Below, one piece after another: positions 1 to 8,968 of a stretch of DNA of 64,000 nucleotides. A program made the position numbers and the translations under genes. The notes beneath the pieces are model-generated. The model did no database searches, had not been told where the DNA came from, and saw only the letters and a program-made list of their open reading frames with translations. This DNA is from PALSA-612 sp963765295. Its GTDB lineage: Bacteria; Actinomycetota; Thermoleophilia; Gaiellales; Gaiellaceae. Position 1 is the stretch's first letter; the number at the start of each line of letters is the position of its first letter. Location of the stretch: NCBI GenBank assembly GCA_963765295.1, contig CAVXVO010000005.1, positions 1,054,001 to 1,118,000 on the forward strand, in the 5' to 3' direction.

Positions 1-1601
1 CGTTCCACGAGACCGGCGGCGACCAGCAGCGCGAAAACGTATGCGTACGTGTAGAAGCGCTCGTGGACGAAGTGCGGCATCAGGGCCCAGGTCGCCGGGA
101 GAATTTCCTGCTCGTCGGAGACGGCGTCAGCCATCACCTCCCCGAGGACGGCGCCGCAGAGCTCCTCGAGACGTTCCGCCGTGAGCGCCTGGCCCTCGGC
201 CCGGGCGGCGTAGGCCCGCTGCTCGTACCTCGCGAGGGCGGTCGCCGTGAAGGCAACCAGGACCATCTGGTCGAGCTCGCGGACGAGTGCAGCCCGCCCT
301 AGTTCCGGGTCGGTCTCGAGCAGGTGGTCGACGAGGCGTAGCTCGGCAAACGTCGACGGAATCTCGGCGATGGTCAGCCCCGGCTCGAACGAGTTGTCGG
401 TCTGCGCCTTGACCGCGAGCGCGTAGTGCGTCCCGTGACCGAGCTCGTGGGCGAGCGCGACCAGGCTGCCGAGCTGGCCCGACCAGTTGACGAGCGCGAA
501 GCCCGGCACTCGCGTGCTCGGCCAGACGCAGAAGGCGCCGTACGGCTTGCCGCGCCTCGTCTCGGCATCGATCCGCTGCTCGCTGAAGAACCGGTCGGCC
601 TCGACCCCGAGCGCCGGCGAGAGGCTGTCGAACACCTCCACCGTCAGCCGCCGGCCCTCCTTCCACGGGAGCGGGGCAGCCTCGACCCCGGGAGCAGACA
701 GGTCGATCGCGTCCAGGCGCTCCAGGCCGAGCATGCGCGCCTTGGCCGCGAACCACCGCCGCCCGGTGCCTCGATGGGCCTCCGCCGCGGCGAGAAGCTC
801 CTCGACCACGCGCCCGTCGATCTCGTTCTCGAGGTTCCGCTGGGCCATCGGATCGTCGTAGCCGCGCAGCCCGTCGACGGAGAGCCGGTCCGCGACCACC
901 GCGTCGTAGCACTGGGCCAGTACCGGCAGTGCCGGCTCGACCAGCTCCCGGGTCGCGACGGTCGCCATCCGGCGTACATCCCGGTCGGGGTTCGAGCGGC
1001 GGGCCGACTCGAGCTCGGACAACGACCACTCGCGTTCGCCCGCGCCGTCGTCGAAGCGCGTCGTCAGGCCCCCGAGCGTGCGGTCTCGGAGCGCCTTCCA
1101 CGCCGTGCTCGCGCTCGCCTCGCGTGCGGACAGCACCCGCTCCTCCGACGACGTGAGCATGAACGGCGCGAACCGGCGCACGGAGAGGAGGTAGTGGCGG
1201 TCGAAGGCAACGCACTCGTCGTCCGCAAGGGCACGAGCGCGGTCGTCCGGAATCGCCATCCACGCGAGCTCGAAGTGCCGGATTGCCTCGTCCAGCCGTG
1301 GCAGGCGCTCGTCGACCCAGGCGGAGATGTCGGCGACGGCGGGGTTCTCGCCGTCCGACCACTGGAGCATGAGGGCCCATTGCTCCCCTTCGCGCCGCGC
1401 CGCCCGCAGGGCGGACAGCTCGCCGAGCAACTCGGCCAGGGCCGGCGGCTCGATCGACGCGATCGCGTCGACCGGCCTGCGCTCGACGAACGCCGCGGCG
1501 TCGACGACGGCCGCGTCGAGCCGCTCCTTCATCGCCTGCTCGGACGGCGCGAGCGGGGTCAGGTCCCAGCGGACGCCCTCCGCCCCGGTCTCGACGGTCA
1601 C
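1..1601 (-). CDS. M3-family oligoendopeptidase (PepF-like), C-terminus cut off by the window edge
   Basis: Cytoplasmic zinc metallopeptidase expected to cleave short oligopeptides. Reading from a GTG start gives about 533 residues before the window ends. The metal-binding motif HELGH lies at residues 385-389, followed about 25 residues later by TIAEIPSTFAE, which carries the second-shell glutamate typical of family M3. The start is fixed by a GTGA overlap with the stop codon of the preceding reductase gene, so the two are translationally coupled. It is the last visible gene of a 12-gene operon that includes a peptide/amino-acid-like importer, which suits a peptide-processing role, although that link is inferred. 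No frame break was found where I checked the start, middle and motif. Confidence 0.85.
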   Translation of the reverse strand, partial: MTVETGAEGVRWDLTPLAPSEQAMKERLDAAVVDAAAFVERRPVDAIASIEPPALAELLGELSALRAARREGEQWALMLQWSDGENPAVADISAWVDERLPRLDEAIRHFELAWMAIPDDRARALADDECVAFDRHYLLSVRRFAPFMLTSSEERVLSAREASASTAWKALRDRTLGGLTTRFDDGAGEREWSLSELESARRSNPDRDVRRMATVATRELVEPALPVLAQCYDAVVADRLSVDGLRGYDDPMAQRNLENEIDGRVVEELLAAAEAHRGTGRRWFAAKARMLGLERLDAIDLSAPGVEAAPLPWKEGRRLTVEVFDSLSPALGVEADRFFSEQRIDAETRRGKPYGAFCVWPSTRVPGFALVNWSGQLGSLVALAHELGHGTHYALAVKAQTDNSFEPGLTIAEIPSTFAELRLVDHLLETDPELGRAALVRELDQMVLVAFTATALARYEQRAYAARAEGQALTAERLEELCGAVLGEVMADAVSDEQEILPATWALMPHFVHERFYTYAYVFALLVAAGLVE

Positions 1602-2569
1602 GACGACACCGCCAGCACGACCTTGCCGTAGTGGTCGGCGGCGAGACGCTCGTAGCCCGCCGCCGCCTCGGCGAGCGGGCGCACGCTGTCGATCACCGGC
1701 TGCCACGAGCCGGCCTGGACGGCGGCGAGGAAGTCGCCGAACTGGCGCGGCGACGCCCCGGTCGTCCCGAGGATCGAGAGATAGTTGAGGTACACGAAGC
1801 GCACGTCGAGCTCGACCGTCGCGCCGCCGGTACCGCCGAAGACGACGAGGCGGCCGCCGCGACGGAGCGCACGCAGCGAGTCGGGCCAGGTCGAGCCGAC
1901 CGAGTCGACGACGAGATCGACGCCGTCGGGAGCGAGCTCGCGAACGGCGGCCGCCCAGTCACCCTCCGTGTAGAGCACGCCGCCCTCGGCGCCCAGCTCG
2001 CGCGAGCGCGCGATCTTCTCCTCGCTCGACGACGTGACGAGCACGTGCGCGCCGGCCTGTGCTGCGAGCGCGATCGCGAACGTCGACGCGCCGCTGCCCG
2101 CGCCGAGCACGAGCACCGTCTCGCCGGCGGCGAGGCGTCCGACCGGATGCAGCGCGCGGTAGGCCGTCATGCCCGCGACCGGCAACGAGGCCGCCTCCTC
2201 GAACGACAGGCGCGCGGGCTTCGGGAAGACGTTCTCCTCCGGCACGGCGATCAGCTCGGCGAACGTGCCGTCGAGCGGCCCGCCGAGCCAGCGCAACGCG
2301 CCGGGAAGGTCGTCACTCGGGCCCCAGTCGACCCCCGGATAGACGACGACCTCCTCGCCCGTGTCGCGGCGCACGCCTGCGCCGTCATGGCCGGCCACGA
2401 ACGGCTTCGGGAAGTCGTACGCAGGCCCGGGCGGGTTGCGGACGAGGATGTCGCGCCGGTTCAGGGCAGCGGCGCGGAGCTCGACGAGCACCTCGCCCGT
2501 GCCGGCGACCGGGTCGGGAGCCTCCTCGAAGCGCCCCTCGCCGCCCTCGTGGATCCGAAACGCCTGCAT
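1598..2569 (-). CDS. MDR-superfamily quinone oxidoreductase / alcohol dehydrogenase-like protein
   Basis: A 323-residue medium-chain reductase. The N-terminal GroES-like domain (about 1-120) includes GHDGAG at about 60-65, and the Rossmann fold carries the dinucleotide motif GAGSGAS at about 156-162. There is no cysteine cluster for a structural zinc and no evident catalytic-zinc set, which fits the NADPH:quinone-reductase branch rather than zinc alcohol dehydrogenases. The ATG start shares one base with the stop codon of the upstream cupin gene (TGATG), and the stop overlaps the downstream peptidase start, so it is internal to the operon. The substrate cannot be read from sequence; a quinone, enoyl ketone or aldehyde is likely. 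Confidence 0.8.
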   Translation of the reverse strand: MQAFRIHEGGEGRFEEAPDPVAGTGEVLVELRAAALNRRDILVRNPPGPAYDFPKPFVAGHDGAGVRRDTGEEVVVYPGVDWGPSDDLPGALRWLGGPLDGTFAELIAVPEENVFPKPARLSFEEAASLPVAGMTAYRALHPVGRLAAGETVLVLGAGSGASTFAIALAAQAGAHVLVTSSSEEKIARSRELGAEGGVLYTEGDWAAAVRELAPDGVDLVVDSVGSTWPDSLRALRRGGRLVVFGGTGGATVELDVRFVYLNYLSILGTTGASPRQFGDFLAAVQAGSWQPVIDSVRPLAEAAAGYERLAADHYGKVVLAVSS

Positions 2570-2967
2570 CACGCGCCTCCTCGTAGCGACCGCCAGGGCT
2601 CCTCGTCGGCGAGCTCCTCGACCTCGTACCCCGCCTCGCCCACGCACGGGGAGAGCACGGCGATGATGCGGACCGGCTCGGCGCCGACGTTGTACGACGC
2701 GTGCACGACGGCGGCGGGAATGATCACGGCATCACCGGCGCGGAGCAGGCGGCGCTCGTCCTCGACCCACTGCTCGACCTCGCCCTCGAGGACGTAGATC
2801 ACCTCTTCCTGGTTCGGGTGCCGGTGGAAGGCGTGCGACTTGCCGGGGAGGAAGGTGGCCTCGACGGTCATGATCCGCTCGGCCCCGTCGGCCGGGGAGC
2901 TGACGGCGGCGAACGTGCCCCAGTCCTGCTCGTCGCGAACGATCTCGGCGGCGGACTTGAAGGTCAC
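2569..2967 (-). CDS. small single-domain cupin
   Basis: A 132-residue beta-barrel protein. The cupin 1 motif is HAFHRHPNQEEVIYVLEGE and motif 2 includes GDAVIIPAAVVHASYN, giving the expected His/His/Glu/His metal site. The GTG start overlaps the stop of the TIM-barrel gene (GTGA). Small cupins of this type act as isomerases, dioxygenases or sugar/acid sensors. Nothing here decides the reaction. Its place between the Tm-1-like pair and a reductase suggests that it acts on the compound imported by the operon transporter, which is an inference. Confidence 0.8.
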   Translation of the reverse strand: MTFKSAAEIVRDEQDWGTFAAVSSPADGAERIMTVEATFLPGKSHAFHRHPNQEEVIYVLEGEVEQWVEDERRLLRAGDAVIIPAAVVHASYNVGAEPVRIIAVLSPCVGEAGYEVEELADEEPWRSLRGGA

Positions 2968-3791
2968 GACGCCACCGCAATCGCCTTGAAGCGCTTCATG
3001 TTCTCGGTCATCGCCACCTCCGTCGGCAGTCGCTCCATCGAGGACGCGCCGAAGAAGCCGACCACGCCGGTCGTCCGCTCGAGCACGTAGGCCGCGTCCT
3101 CCGGCTCGGCGATCGGGCCGCCGTGGCAGAGGACGAGGATCTCCGGGTTGACCTCCCTGGCCGCGTCGTGCATCGCCTGGACGAGCTCGACCGACTGGTC
3201 GAGCGTCTTCGCCGTGTGCGCGCCGATCGTGCCCTTCGTCGTCAACCCCATGTGCGGGACGAGCACGTCCGCGCCCGCCTCCGCCATCGCCCGCGCCTCG
3301 TCGGGCGTGAACACGTACGGGCACGTGAGCAGGTCGAGCCCGCGCGCGGCGCGGATCATCTCGACCTCGAGCCCATAGCCCATGCCCGTCTCCTCCAGGT
3401 TCTGCCGGAACTCGCCGTCGAAGAGCCCGACGGTCGGAAAGTTCTGGACGCCCGAGAAGCCGATGCGCTTGAGCTCCTCCAGGAAGACGGGCATCAGCCG
3501 GAACGGGTCGGTGCCGCAGACGCCCGCGAGCACCGGCGTCTCGCGCACGATCGGCAGCACCTCGCGCGCCATGTCGACGACGATCTCGTTCGCGTCGCCG
3601 TAGGGGAGCATCCCGGCGAGCGAGCCGCGGCCCGCCATCCGGTAGCGGCCCGAGTTGTAGATGATGATCAGGTCGCCGCCGCCGGCCTCGGCGCACTTCG
3701 CAGAGAGGCCCGTGCCCGCGCCGGCGCCGATGATCGGCCGGCCCGCGTCGACCTGGGCGCGCAGCCTGGCCAGTGCCTCGTCGCGGGTCAT
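2964..3791 (-). CDS. TIM-barrel protein of the phosphoenolpyruvate hydrolase-like family (Tm-1 C-terminal half)
   Basis: A 275-residue protein covering the whole PEP_hydrolase-like/TIM-barrel signal-transduction family (Pfam PF09370 by recognition). Conserved blocks include IGAGAGTGLSAKCAEAGG near the N-terminus, GVCGTDPF in the middle, NFPTVGLFDG, and CHGGPIAEPEDA near the C-terminus. The ATG start overlaps the stop of the UPF0261 gene (ATGA). In the tomato Tm-1 protein these two domains are fused in the same order. In bacteria they are commonly neighbours. The enzymatic reaction is not established; relatives suggest carbon-oxygen or carbon-carbon bond chemistry on a small carboxylate. Confidence 0.8.
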   Translation of the reverse strand: MTRDEALARLRAQVDAGRPIIGAGAGTGLSAKCAEAGGGDLIIIYNSGRYRMAGRGSLAGMLPYGDANEIVVDMAREVLPIVRETPVLAGVCGTDPFRLMPVFLEELKRIGFSGVQNFPTVGLFDGEFRQNLEETGMGYGLEVEMIRAARGLDLLTCPYVFTPDEARAMAEAGADVLVPHMGLTTKGTIGAHTAKTLDQSVELVQAMHDAAREVNPEILVLCHGGPIAEPEDAAYVLERTTGVVGFFGASSMERLPTEVAMTENMKRFKAIAVAS

Positions 3792-5000
3792 CTCCCCTCC
3801 CGGATCATCTCGTCGAGCCGGTCCGCCATCGCGAGCGAGAACGCCTCGTCGTTGACGTCCACGTCGAGCTCGTGCACCTCGACGTTCTCGCCGAGCGTCT
3901 CCCGGAGCCCGTCGAGCAGCGCCGCGTCCGCCTCCGGGTCGTGGAACGGCTGTCCCTCGGTCGCGATCATCGAGACGCCGCGGAGCGGGACGAAGAGCAC
4001 CGTCGGCCCGGTCGCGCCGGACAGCTTGCGGCCGATCCGCCGGCCGAGCTCGCGGCACTCGTCCGGGCGTCGTCCGCATGAGCGTGATCGTCGGGTTGTG
4101 GACATAGAGGTTCCGTCCGGCGAACCGTTCGGGCACGCTCTCGCGCGGCCCGAAGTTGACCATGTCGAGCCCGCCGAGCGAGACGACCTGCGGCAGGCCG
4201 AGCGCGCCGGCCGCCTCGAGCCGCCCCGGATAGGCGGGGAGCACGCCGCCGACCAGCTCGTCGCAGAGCTCCGTCGTCGTCACGTCGAGCGAGCCCGTGA
4301 TGAAACCGGCGCGCATCAGCTCCTCCATCGACTCGCCGCCCGTGCCGGTCTGGTGGAAGACGAGCACCTCGTAGCCGAGCTCCTCGAGCCGTTCTCGAGC
4401 CCGCGTCACGCACGGCGTCGTGACGCCGAACATCGAGGCGGTCACGAGCGGCCTCGCCTCCGCGAGCGACGGCATCTGCGCCCTGACCATGCCCGCGATC
4501 GCCCCGGCCGCGTTGGTCAGGATGCGGGCCGAGATCTGGTTGATCCCGGCGATGTCGACGACCGAGTAGGTCATCGTGACGTCGGAGGCGCCCATGTAGG
4601 GCCGCGTGTCCCCCGAGGCCACGGTCGAGACGATCAGCTTGGGGACGCCGACCGGCAGGCCGCGCATCGCGATCCCGGCGATCGAGGAGTTCCCCGAGCC
4701 GCCGACCGAGACGATCCCGTCGAGCCGGCCCTCCGCGTGCAGCTTCCCGACCACCTCGGCGGCACCACGGGCCATGGCCTCGACGGCAGCCCCGCGATCG
4801 CCGGCCGCCGCGAGCGCGTCCGCGTCCGCCCCGGCCGCCGCGGCCACCTCCTGCCGCGACACGTCTGGCTGGATCTGCGGCTCGAACACGCCCGCGTCGA
4901 CGATCAGCGTGTCGACGCCCTGCTCGCGCAGCCGTTCGGCGAGGTACGCGTACTCGTGGCCCTTCGTGTCGAGCGTGCCGAGCAGGACGACGGTCGCCAT
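3788..5000 (-). CDS. UPF0261 / Tm-1-like ATP-binding protein, with one frame disruption
   Basis: About 403 residues once one extra base is ignored. The N-terminus VVLLGTLDTKGHEYAYL, the glycine-rich SVGGSGNSSIAG, VSTVASGDTRPYMGASDVTM and LYVHNPTITLMRTTP are hallmark blocks of the Tm-1-like ATP-binding family. After MRTTP the frame shifts: removing one C of the pair at 4063-4064 restores the conserved continuation DECRELGRRIG and the C-terminal TVLFVPLRGVSMIATEGQPF. The true stop overlaps the next gene (ATGA), which supports the corrected frame. The family is thought to bind ATP; tomato Tm-1 blocks tobamovirus replication. Read literally, the extra base makes a false fusion with the TIM-barrel gene. 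Confidence 0.8.
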
Positions 5001-5914
5001 CAGTAGCCGCTCCCCGCCTTCGCCTGGACGGGTTTCCAGGCGGGACTCGAGTCGTTGTCCTTCGAGTTCGTGATCACCGACTCGACACCGGACCCGACCG
5101 GGACGAGGACGATCGACCCGTTGCGCGCGAACGCGATCGTCTTCCCGTCGGGCGACCACGCGGGCGAGAACGAGTCGACTGAGGTCGCGCTGATCGGCTG
5201 CAGGTTCTTCCCGGTCACGTCGATCCTGTAGATGCCGAAATGGCCGTGGACGTCGCTCGAGAATGCGATCTGCGTGCCCGTCGGCGACCACGCCGGCCCG
5301 CTGACCGAGCGCGCGAGCGACGTGACCATGCGCGCGCCGGTGCCGTCCGGGTGGATCACCCAGACCTCGCGCACGGGGGTGTTCACCGTGAAGCGGACGA
5401 GCGCGATCCACTTCCCGTCCGGCGACCACGCGGGGTCGCTCTCCGCCGCCGTGCCGTGCGTGATCCGGCGCGCCTGCGTGCCGTCGGCATTCATGACGTA
5501 GATCGCGCCCGTCTTCCCGCGCACGAATGCGATCCGTTTGCCGTCCGGCGACCAGGTCGGATGCTCGTCCTGCGACCCCCGGGTCAACTGCTTCGTATCC
5601 CTGCCGTCGCTGCGCATGACCCAGATCGCGCTCGGCCCGCTGCGGTTGCTTCGAAACGCGATCGACTTCCCGTCCGGGGACCAGGCCGGGTCGAGCGCGT
5701 AGAAGAGTCCGGGCGGCGTCCCCGGCTTCCCCTCCGACCCGCGCGTCACGCGTTGCTGCCGCTTGCCGTCGGCGTTCATCGCGTAGATGTCGTACACGCC
5801 GCTCTTCGTCGAGACGAAGAGGAGGTCCGGCCGGGGCTTCGCCGAACCACCGCAGCCCGCGAGAGCGAGCGCGGCGACCACGACGATGCCGGTGACAGTG
5901 GCGCGGACCTGCAC
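5000..5914 (-). CDS. TolB-like beta-propeller lipoprotein
   Basis: A 304-residue exported protein. The first 20 residues form a signal peptide ending in the lipobox LAGC, so Cys20 should be lipidated. The rest is a series of PD40/TolB-type repeats of the form AWSPDGKxIAF (at least six copies), each followed by an IYAMNADG or IWVMRSDG-like strand, predicting a six-bladed propeller. Its stop codon shares a base with the downstream Tm-1-like start (TGATG), and it follows the livF gene by four bases. Sitting between transporter ATPase genes and cytoplasmic catabolic genes, it may help bind substrate at the cell surface, which is an inference. Confidence 0.8.
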   Translation of the reverse strand: MQVRATVTGIVVVAALALAGCGGSAKPRPDLLFVSTKSGVYDIYAMNADGKRQQRVTRGSEGKPGTPPGLFYALDPAWSPDGKSIAFRSNRSGPSAIWVMRSDGRDTKQLTRGSQDEHPTWSPDGKRIAFVRGKTGAIYVMNADGTQARRITHGTAAESDPAWSPDGKWIALVRFTVNTPVREVWVIHPDGTGARMVTSLARSVSGPAWSPTGTQIAFSSDVHGHFGIYRIDVTGKNLQPISATSVDSFSPAWSPDGKTIAFARNGSIVLVPVGSGVESVITNSKDNDSSPAWKPVQAKAGSGY

Positions 5915-5918
5915 GAGA

Positions 5919-6654
5919 TCAGCGCGCCAGCGGCTCGACGCCGAGGTAGCGGCGCTGCATGTCCGGGTCGCGGGAGAGCGAGTCCGCCGTCGTCTCGGTC
6001 GCGATCTCGCCGCCGACCATGATCAGCTGCCGCTTGGCGAGCGACGTGGCGACGCCGAGGTTCTGCTCGATCAGCAGGATGCTCAGCCCTTCTGCCTCGA
6101 GATGCTTGAAGACGTCGATCATGTTCTCGATGATCGCGGGCGCGAGCCCCTCGGACGGCTCGTCCATGATCAGGAGCTTCGGGTTCGTGAGCAGCGCCCG
6201 ACCGATCGCCAGCATCTGCTGCTCGCCGCCGGAGAGCTGGGCTCCGCCGTTCGCCTTCCGCTCGGCGAGCCGCGGGAAGAGCTCGTAGACCCGGCTCGCA
6301 GTCCAGCCGTTTACGACCGAGCGGCGTCTCGGGATGATCCGCAGGTGCTCGTCGACCGAGAGCGACGGGAACAGGCGCCGACCTTGGGGGACGTAGCCGA
6401 TCCCGCCGCGCGGCGACCTTGTACGAGGGGCGACCGAGGATCTCCTCGCCGGCGAGCTTGACCGAGCCGCGGGCCGAGCCGCCGAACGACGGCATCAGAC
6501 CCATGATCGTGGCGCAGAGCGTCGTCTTGCCCATGCCGTTCCGGCCGACGATCGCGACCGACTCCGCGCCCATCGCGAACTCGACGCCCTGGAGGATGTG
6601 CGCCGAGCCGTAGAAGGCGTCGAGCCCCGAGACCTCGAGCAGCGTCTCACTCAT
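5919..6654 (-). CDS. livF: branched-chain amino acid-type ABC transporter ATPase LivF, with one frame disruption
   Basis: ATP-hydrolysing subunit of a HAAT-type importer, about 244 residues after correction. Walker A is GRNGMGKT at residues 37-44. After the extra base near 6406-6407 the frame recovers through GIGYVPQGRRLFPSL (Q-loop region), LSGGEQQ (signature) and LLIMDEPSEGLAP (Walker B and D-loop). ATG at 6654 is preferred over one 12 bases upstream because MSETLLEV aligns with family starts. It overlaps the livG stop by eight bases. The C-terminal DPDMQRRYLGV is typical of LivF. Confidence 0.8.
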
Positions 6655-7446
6655 TCCGGTGTCCACTCCCGAGGTAGAGGTCGTGCACGAGCTGGTTGCC
6701 GCGGATCTCCGCCGGCGTCCCTTCCACGATCACGCGGCCGTCGTGCATCATCGTCACCTGCTCGGCGACCCGGAGCGCGATGTCCATGTCGTGCTCGATC
6801 AGGACGAGCGTGATCTCGCGGTCGAGGCTGAGCAGTAGCTCGGTGAGCACCGTCCGCTCGCCGCGGGAGAGGCCCGAGGCAGGCTCGTCGAGCATGAGCA
6901 GGCGCGGCCTGGCGGCGAGCGCCATCGCGATCGCGACCTGCCGGTGCTCGCCGTGGGAGAGCGAGCCGACGAGCTCGTCGAGCTTGCCCTGGATCGCGGC
7001 CTGCCCTGCCGCCGCGCGCGCCCGCTCGCGGAACTCGCGGTCGCGGCGGCGTCAGTACCGGCCGCAGATCGGCCGCCCTCGACGCCGACGATCGAGAGGT
7101 AGATGTTGTCCTCGACGCTCAGGCCCGAGGAAGAGGCGTGACTGCTGGTACGTGCGGGCGAGGCCGAGCTGCGCCCGATGGCGGGCGGGCAGCGTCGTCA
7201 CGTCCTGGCCGAACATCTCGACGGTGCCCGACGTCGCCGGCATGTCACCGGCGATGACGTTGAACAGCGTCGTCTTCCCGGCGCCGTTCGGGCCGAGGAT
7301 CGCCCTGCGCTCGCCGCGCCGGGATGTCGAGGTCGACATCCCGCACCGCGTGAAGCCCGCCGAAGCGCCGGCCGACCCCCCGCAAGCGGAGGGTCGGCCG
7401 GGTGCTTTCGGACTGCGGTAATGACTTCTTCGACTGCTTGCGTCAC
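6647..7446 (-). CDS. livG: branched-chain amino acid-type ABC transporter ATPase LivG, frame broken at several points
   Basis: About 265 residues if reconstructed. Recognisable pieces occur in order but in different frames: RRFGGLHAVRDVDLDIP, ILGPNGAGKTTLFNVIAGD (Walker A), ARTYQQSRLF (Q-loop), LSHGEHRQVAIAMALA (signature), LLMLDEPASGLS (Walker B) and IEHDMDIAL (H-loop). Extra bases are inferred at 7406-7408 (a T run), 7319-7320 and 7124-7126. A further change, together with an in-frame TGA, lies between about 7040 and 7075. The GTG start is three bases after the binding-protein stop. Either this copy carries several sequence errors or it is a pseudogene; the intact partners favour error, with less confidence than elsewhere because there are four breaks. 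Confidence 0.65.
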
Positions 7447-7449
7447 TAC

Positions 7450-8856
7450 CTACCGGATGACGCCGTTGACGACAGGCCGCTCCTTGCCGACCCACGGCAG
7501 GCTCCGCTTCTTGCACGGAGGCTGCGAGCGGCCGGGCGGCGGCGACGAGTGCTTGAACGTGCCGCCGAACGACTGGTCGACGTTCGGGATGTACTGGATC
7601 GTCTTCACCTGGGTCTTGCCCGGCTGAGCGAAGACCTGGTACGTCCACTCACCCTCGACCGCCTGGCGGTTCTTGTCCAGCTTGACCGTGCCGAACGGCG
7701 TCACCAGCACGACCTTGGCCAGCGCCGTCTGCAGCGGCTTCTGGTTGGAGATGTTGCCGCTGACCGTGTTGAGGGCCTTCGTCAGCGCCCACGCGGCCTT
7801 GTAGTAGTTGAAGTAGAAGCCGTTGTAGGCGTTGGCGACGTTCATCGGGCCGAGCGGCGGGATCTGCTTCCAGATCGCCTTCTGCTGGGCCACGTACTTG
7901 AGCGCCGCAGGCGCCTTGTAGTCCGTGCCCGGCGTGCCGAAGCCGCCGACGATGGCACCGCTGATCAGCGGCGCGACCTGCTCGAAGTTCCCGGTGACCT
8001 CGAGGAAGAGGTTGCCGGAGATCTTCGTCTTCGACACCGAGCCCGGATACGCCTGCTGCATCGCCTTCAGCGACGCGACCGTGCCGGTTCCGCCGACGAC
8101 CCAGAAGTAGCCGTCGACCTTGCTCGGCGGCGGCAGCTGCCGGACGAAGGACGAGTAGTCGGTGGTGTTCAGCGGCGGGAACACGCGCTTGACGATGTTG
8201 CCGCCTACCGCGCAGAACTCGGCGATGATGCCGGCCGCGGACGTCCAGCCGAAGCTGTAGTCGTCCATGATGATCGCGGCCTTCTTCCAGTGGAGCTTGT
8301 GGTACATGTAGTCGCCGAGACCGGCGTTCCACTGCGCGCCGTCGCCGTTGTAGCGGAAGAAGTTCTTCGGCGCGATCTGCAGCGTCGGATCCTGAGACCC
8401 GGCCGTGCCGTTGATGAACGTCTTGGCGGGGTGCGCCTGCGCGTAGTGCGCGACGGCGACCGCCTCGTCGCCCGACAGCGGGCCGATCAGGATCTGTCCG
8501 CCGAGTTGCTCCATCAGGCGCTTCGTCTCGCTGATCGCCTTCTGGGCGTTGTCGTTCGAACAGCCGAAGCCGACGATCTGAAGCGGATGCCCCGCGAACG
8601 CGCCGCCGGTGACGCCCTTCGTCGGGTCGTTCGGGTCCTTGGCCTTTGCCCCGGCGTACTGGATGAATGCCGCCTCGGCACCGCCGATGTCGGCCGCATA
8701 CTGGCCGCCGAAGGCGCCCTGGCAGTCGGACAGGATGCCGATCTTGATCGGGCTGGCTGCCCTGTTCCCGCTCGTCGACGCCATAGCGACGCCGGCGACG
8801 GCAAGAACGGCCATCACGACTGCAATCAGCAGTCCGAGCCGCACTCGATGACGCAT
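7450..8856 (-). CDS. livK: periplasmic-type binding protein of a branched-chain amino acid-like ABC importer
   Basis: A 468-residue type I periplasmic binding protein (Peripla_BP_6 fold). The signal peptide covers about residues 1-26 (VVMAVLAVAGVAMA). The mature protein begins with the family block PIKIGILSDCQGAFGG, followed by ETKRLMEQLGGQILIGPLSG and TFINGTAGSQDPTL. There is no lipobox cysteine at the cleavage site, so it is probably released or held by other contacts. A strong Shine-Dalgarno (GGAAGGGAGG) precedes ATG. It lies between livM and livG. The C-terminal 30 residues are Pro/Lys/Arg-rich and unusual for the family. The ligand is unknown: an amino acid, urea-like compound or aromatic acid are all possible. 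Confidence 0.85.
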   Translation of the reverse strand: MRHRVRLGLLIAVVMAVLAVAGVAMASTSGNRAASPIKIGILSDCQGAFGGQYAADIGGAEAAFIQYAGAKAKDPNDPTKGVTGGAFAGHPLQIVGFGCSNDNAQKAISETKRLMEQLGGQILIGPLSGDEAVAVAHYAQAHPAKTFINGTAGSQDPTLQIAPKNFFRYNGDGAQWNAGLGDYMYHKLHWKKAAIIMDDYSFGWTSAAGIIAEFCAVGGNIVKRVFPPLNTTDYSSFVRQLPPPSKVDGYFWVVGGTGTVASLKAMQQAYPGSVSKTKISGNLFLEVTGNFEQVAPLISGAIVGGFGTPGTDYKAPAALKYVAQQKAIWKQIPPLGPMNVANAYNGFYFNYYKAAWALTKALNTVSGNISNQKPLQTALAKVVLVTPFGTVKLDKNRQAVEGEWTYQVFAQPGKTQVKTIQYIPNVDQSFGGTFKHSSPPPGRSQPPCKKRSLPWVGKERPVVNGVIR

Positions 8857-8968
8857 ATTGCCCTCCCTTCCCTGTTAGCCAAAACCGCGAATCGCTGACT
8901 AGTGTGATCGTTCGCTCCGTGACCTTCAAGTGGGTGCGGGGCTCTCGCCTCCTTTCCGTTCGGCGGGT

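Noticed and set aside
2964..5429. Single long frame joining the UPF0261 and TIM-barrel genes, as in plant Tm-1
   Set aside because: The fusion depends on one extra base near 4063. The conserved UPF0261 C-terminus is in the other frame and ends with an ATGA overlap, so two genes are expected.
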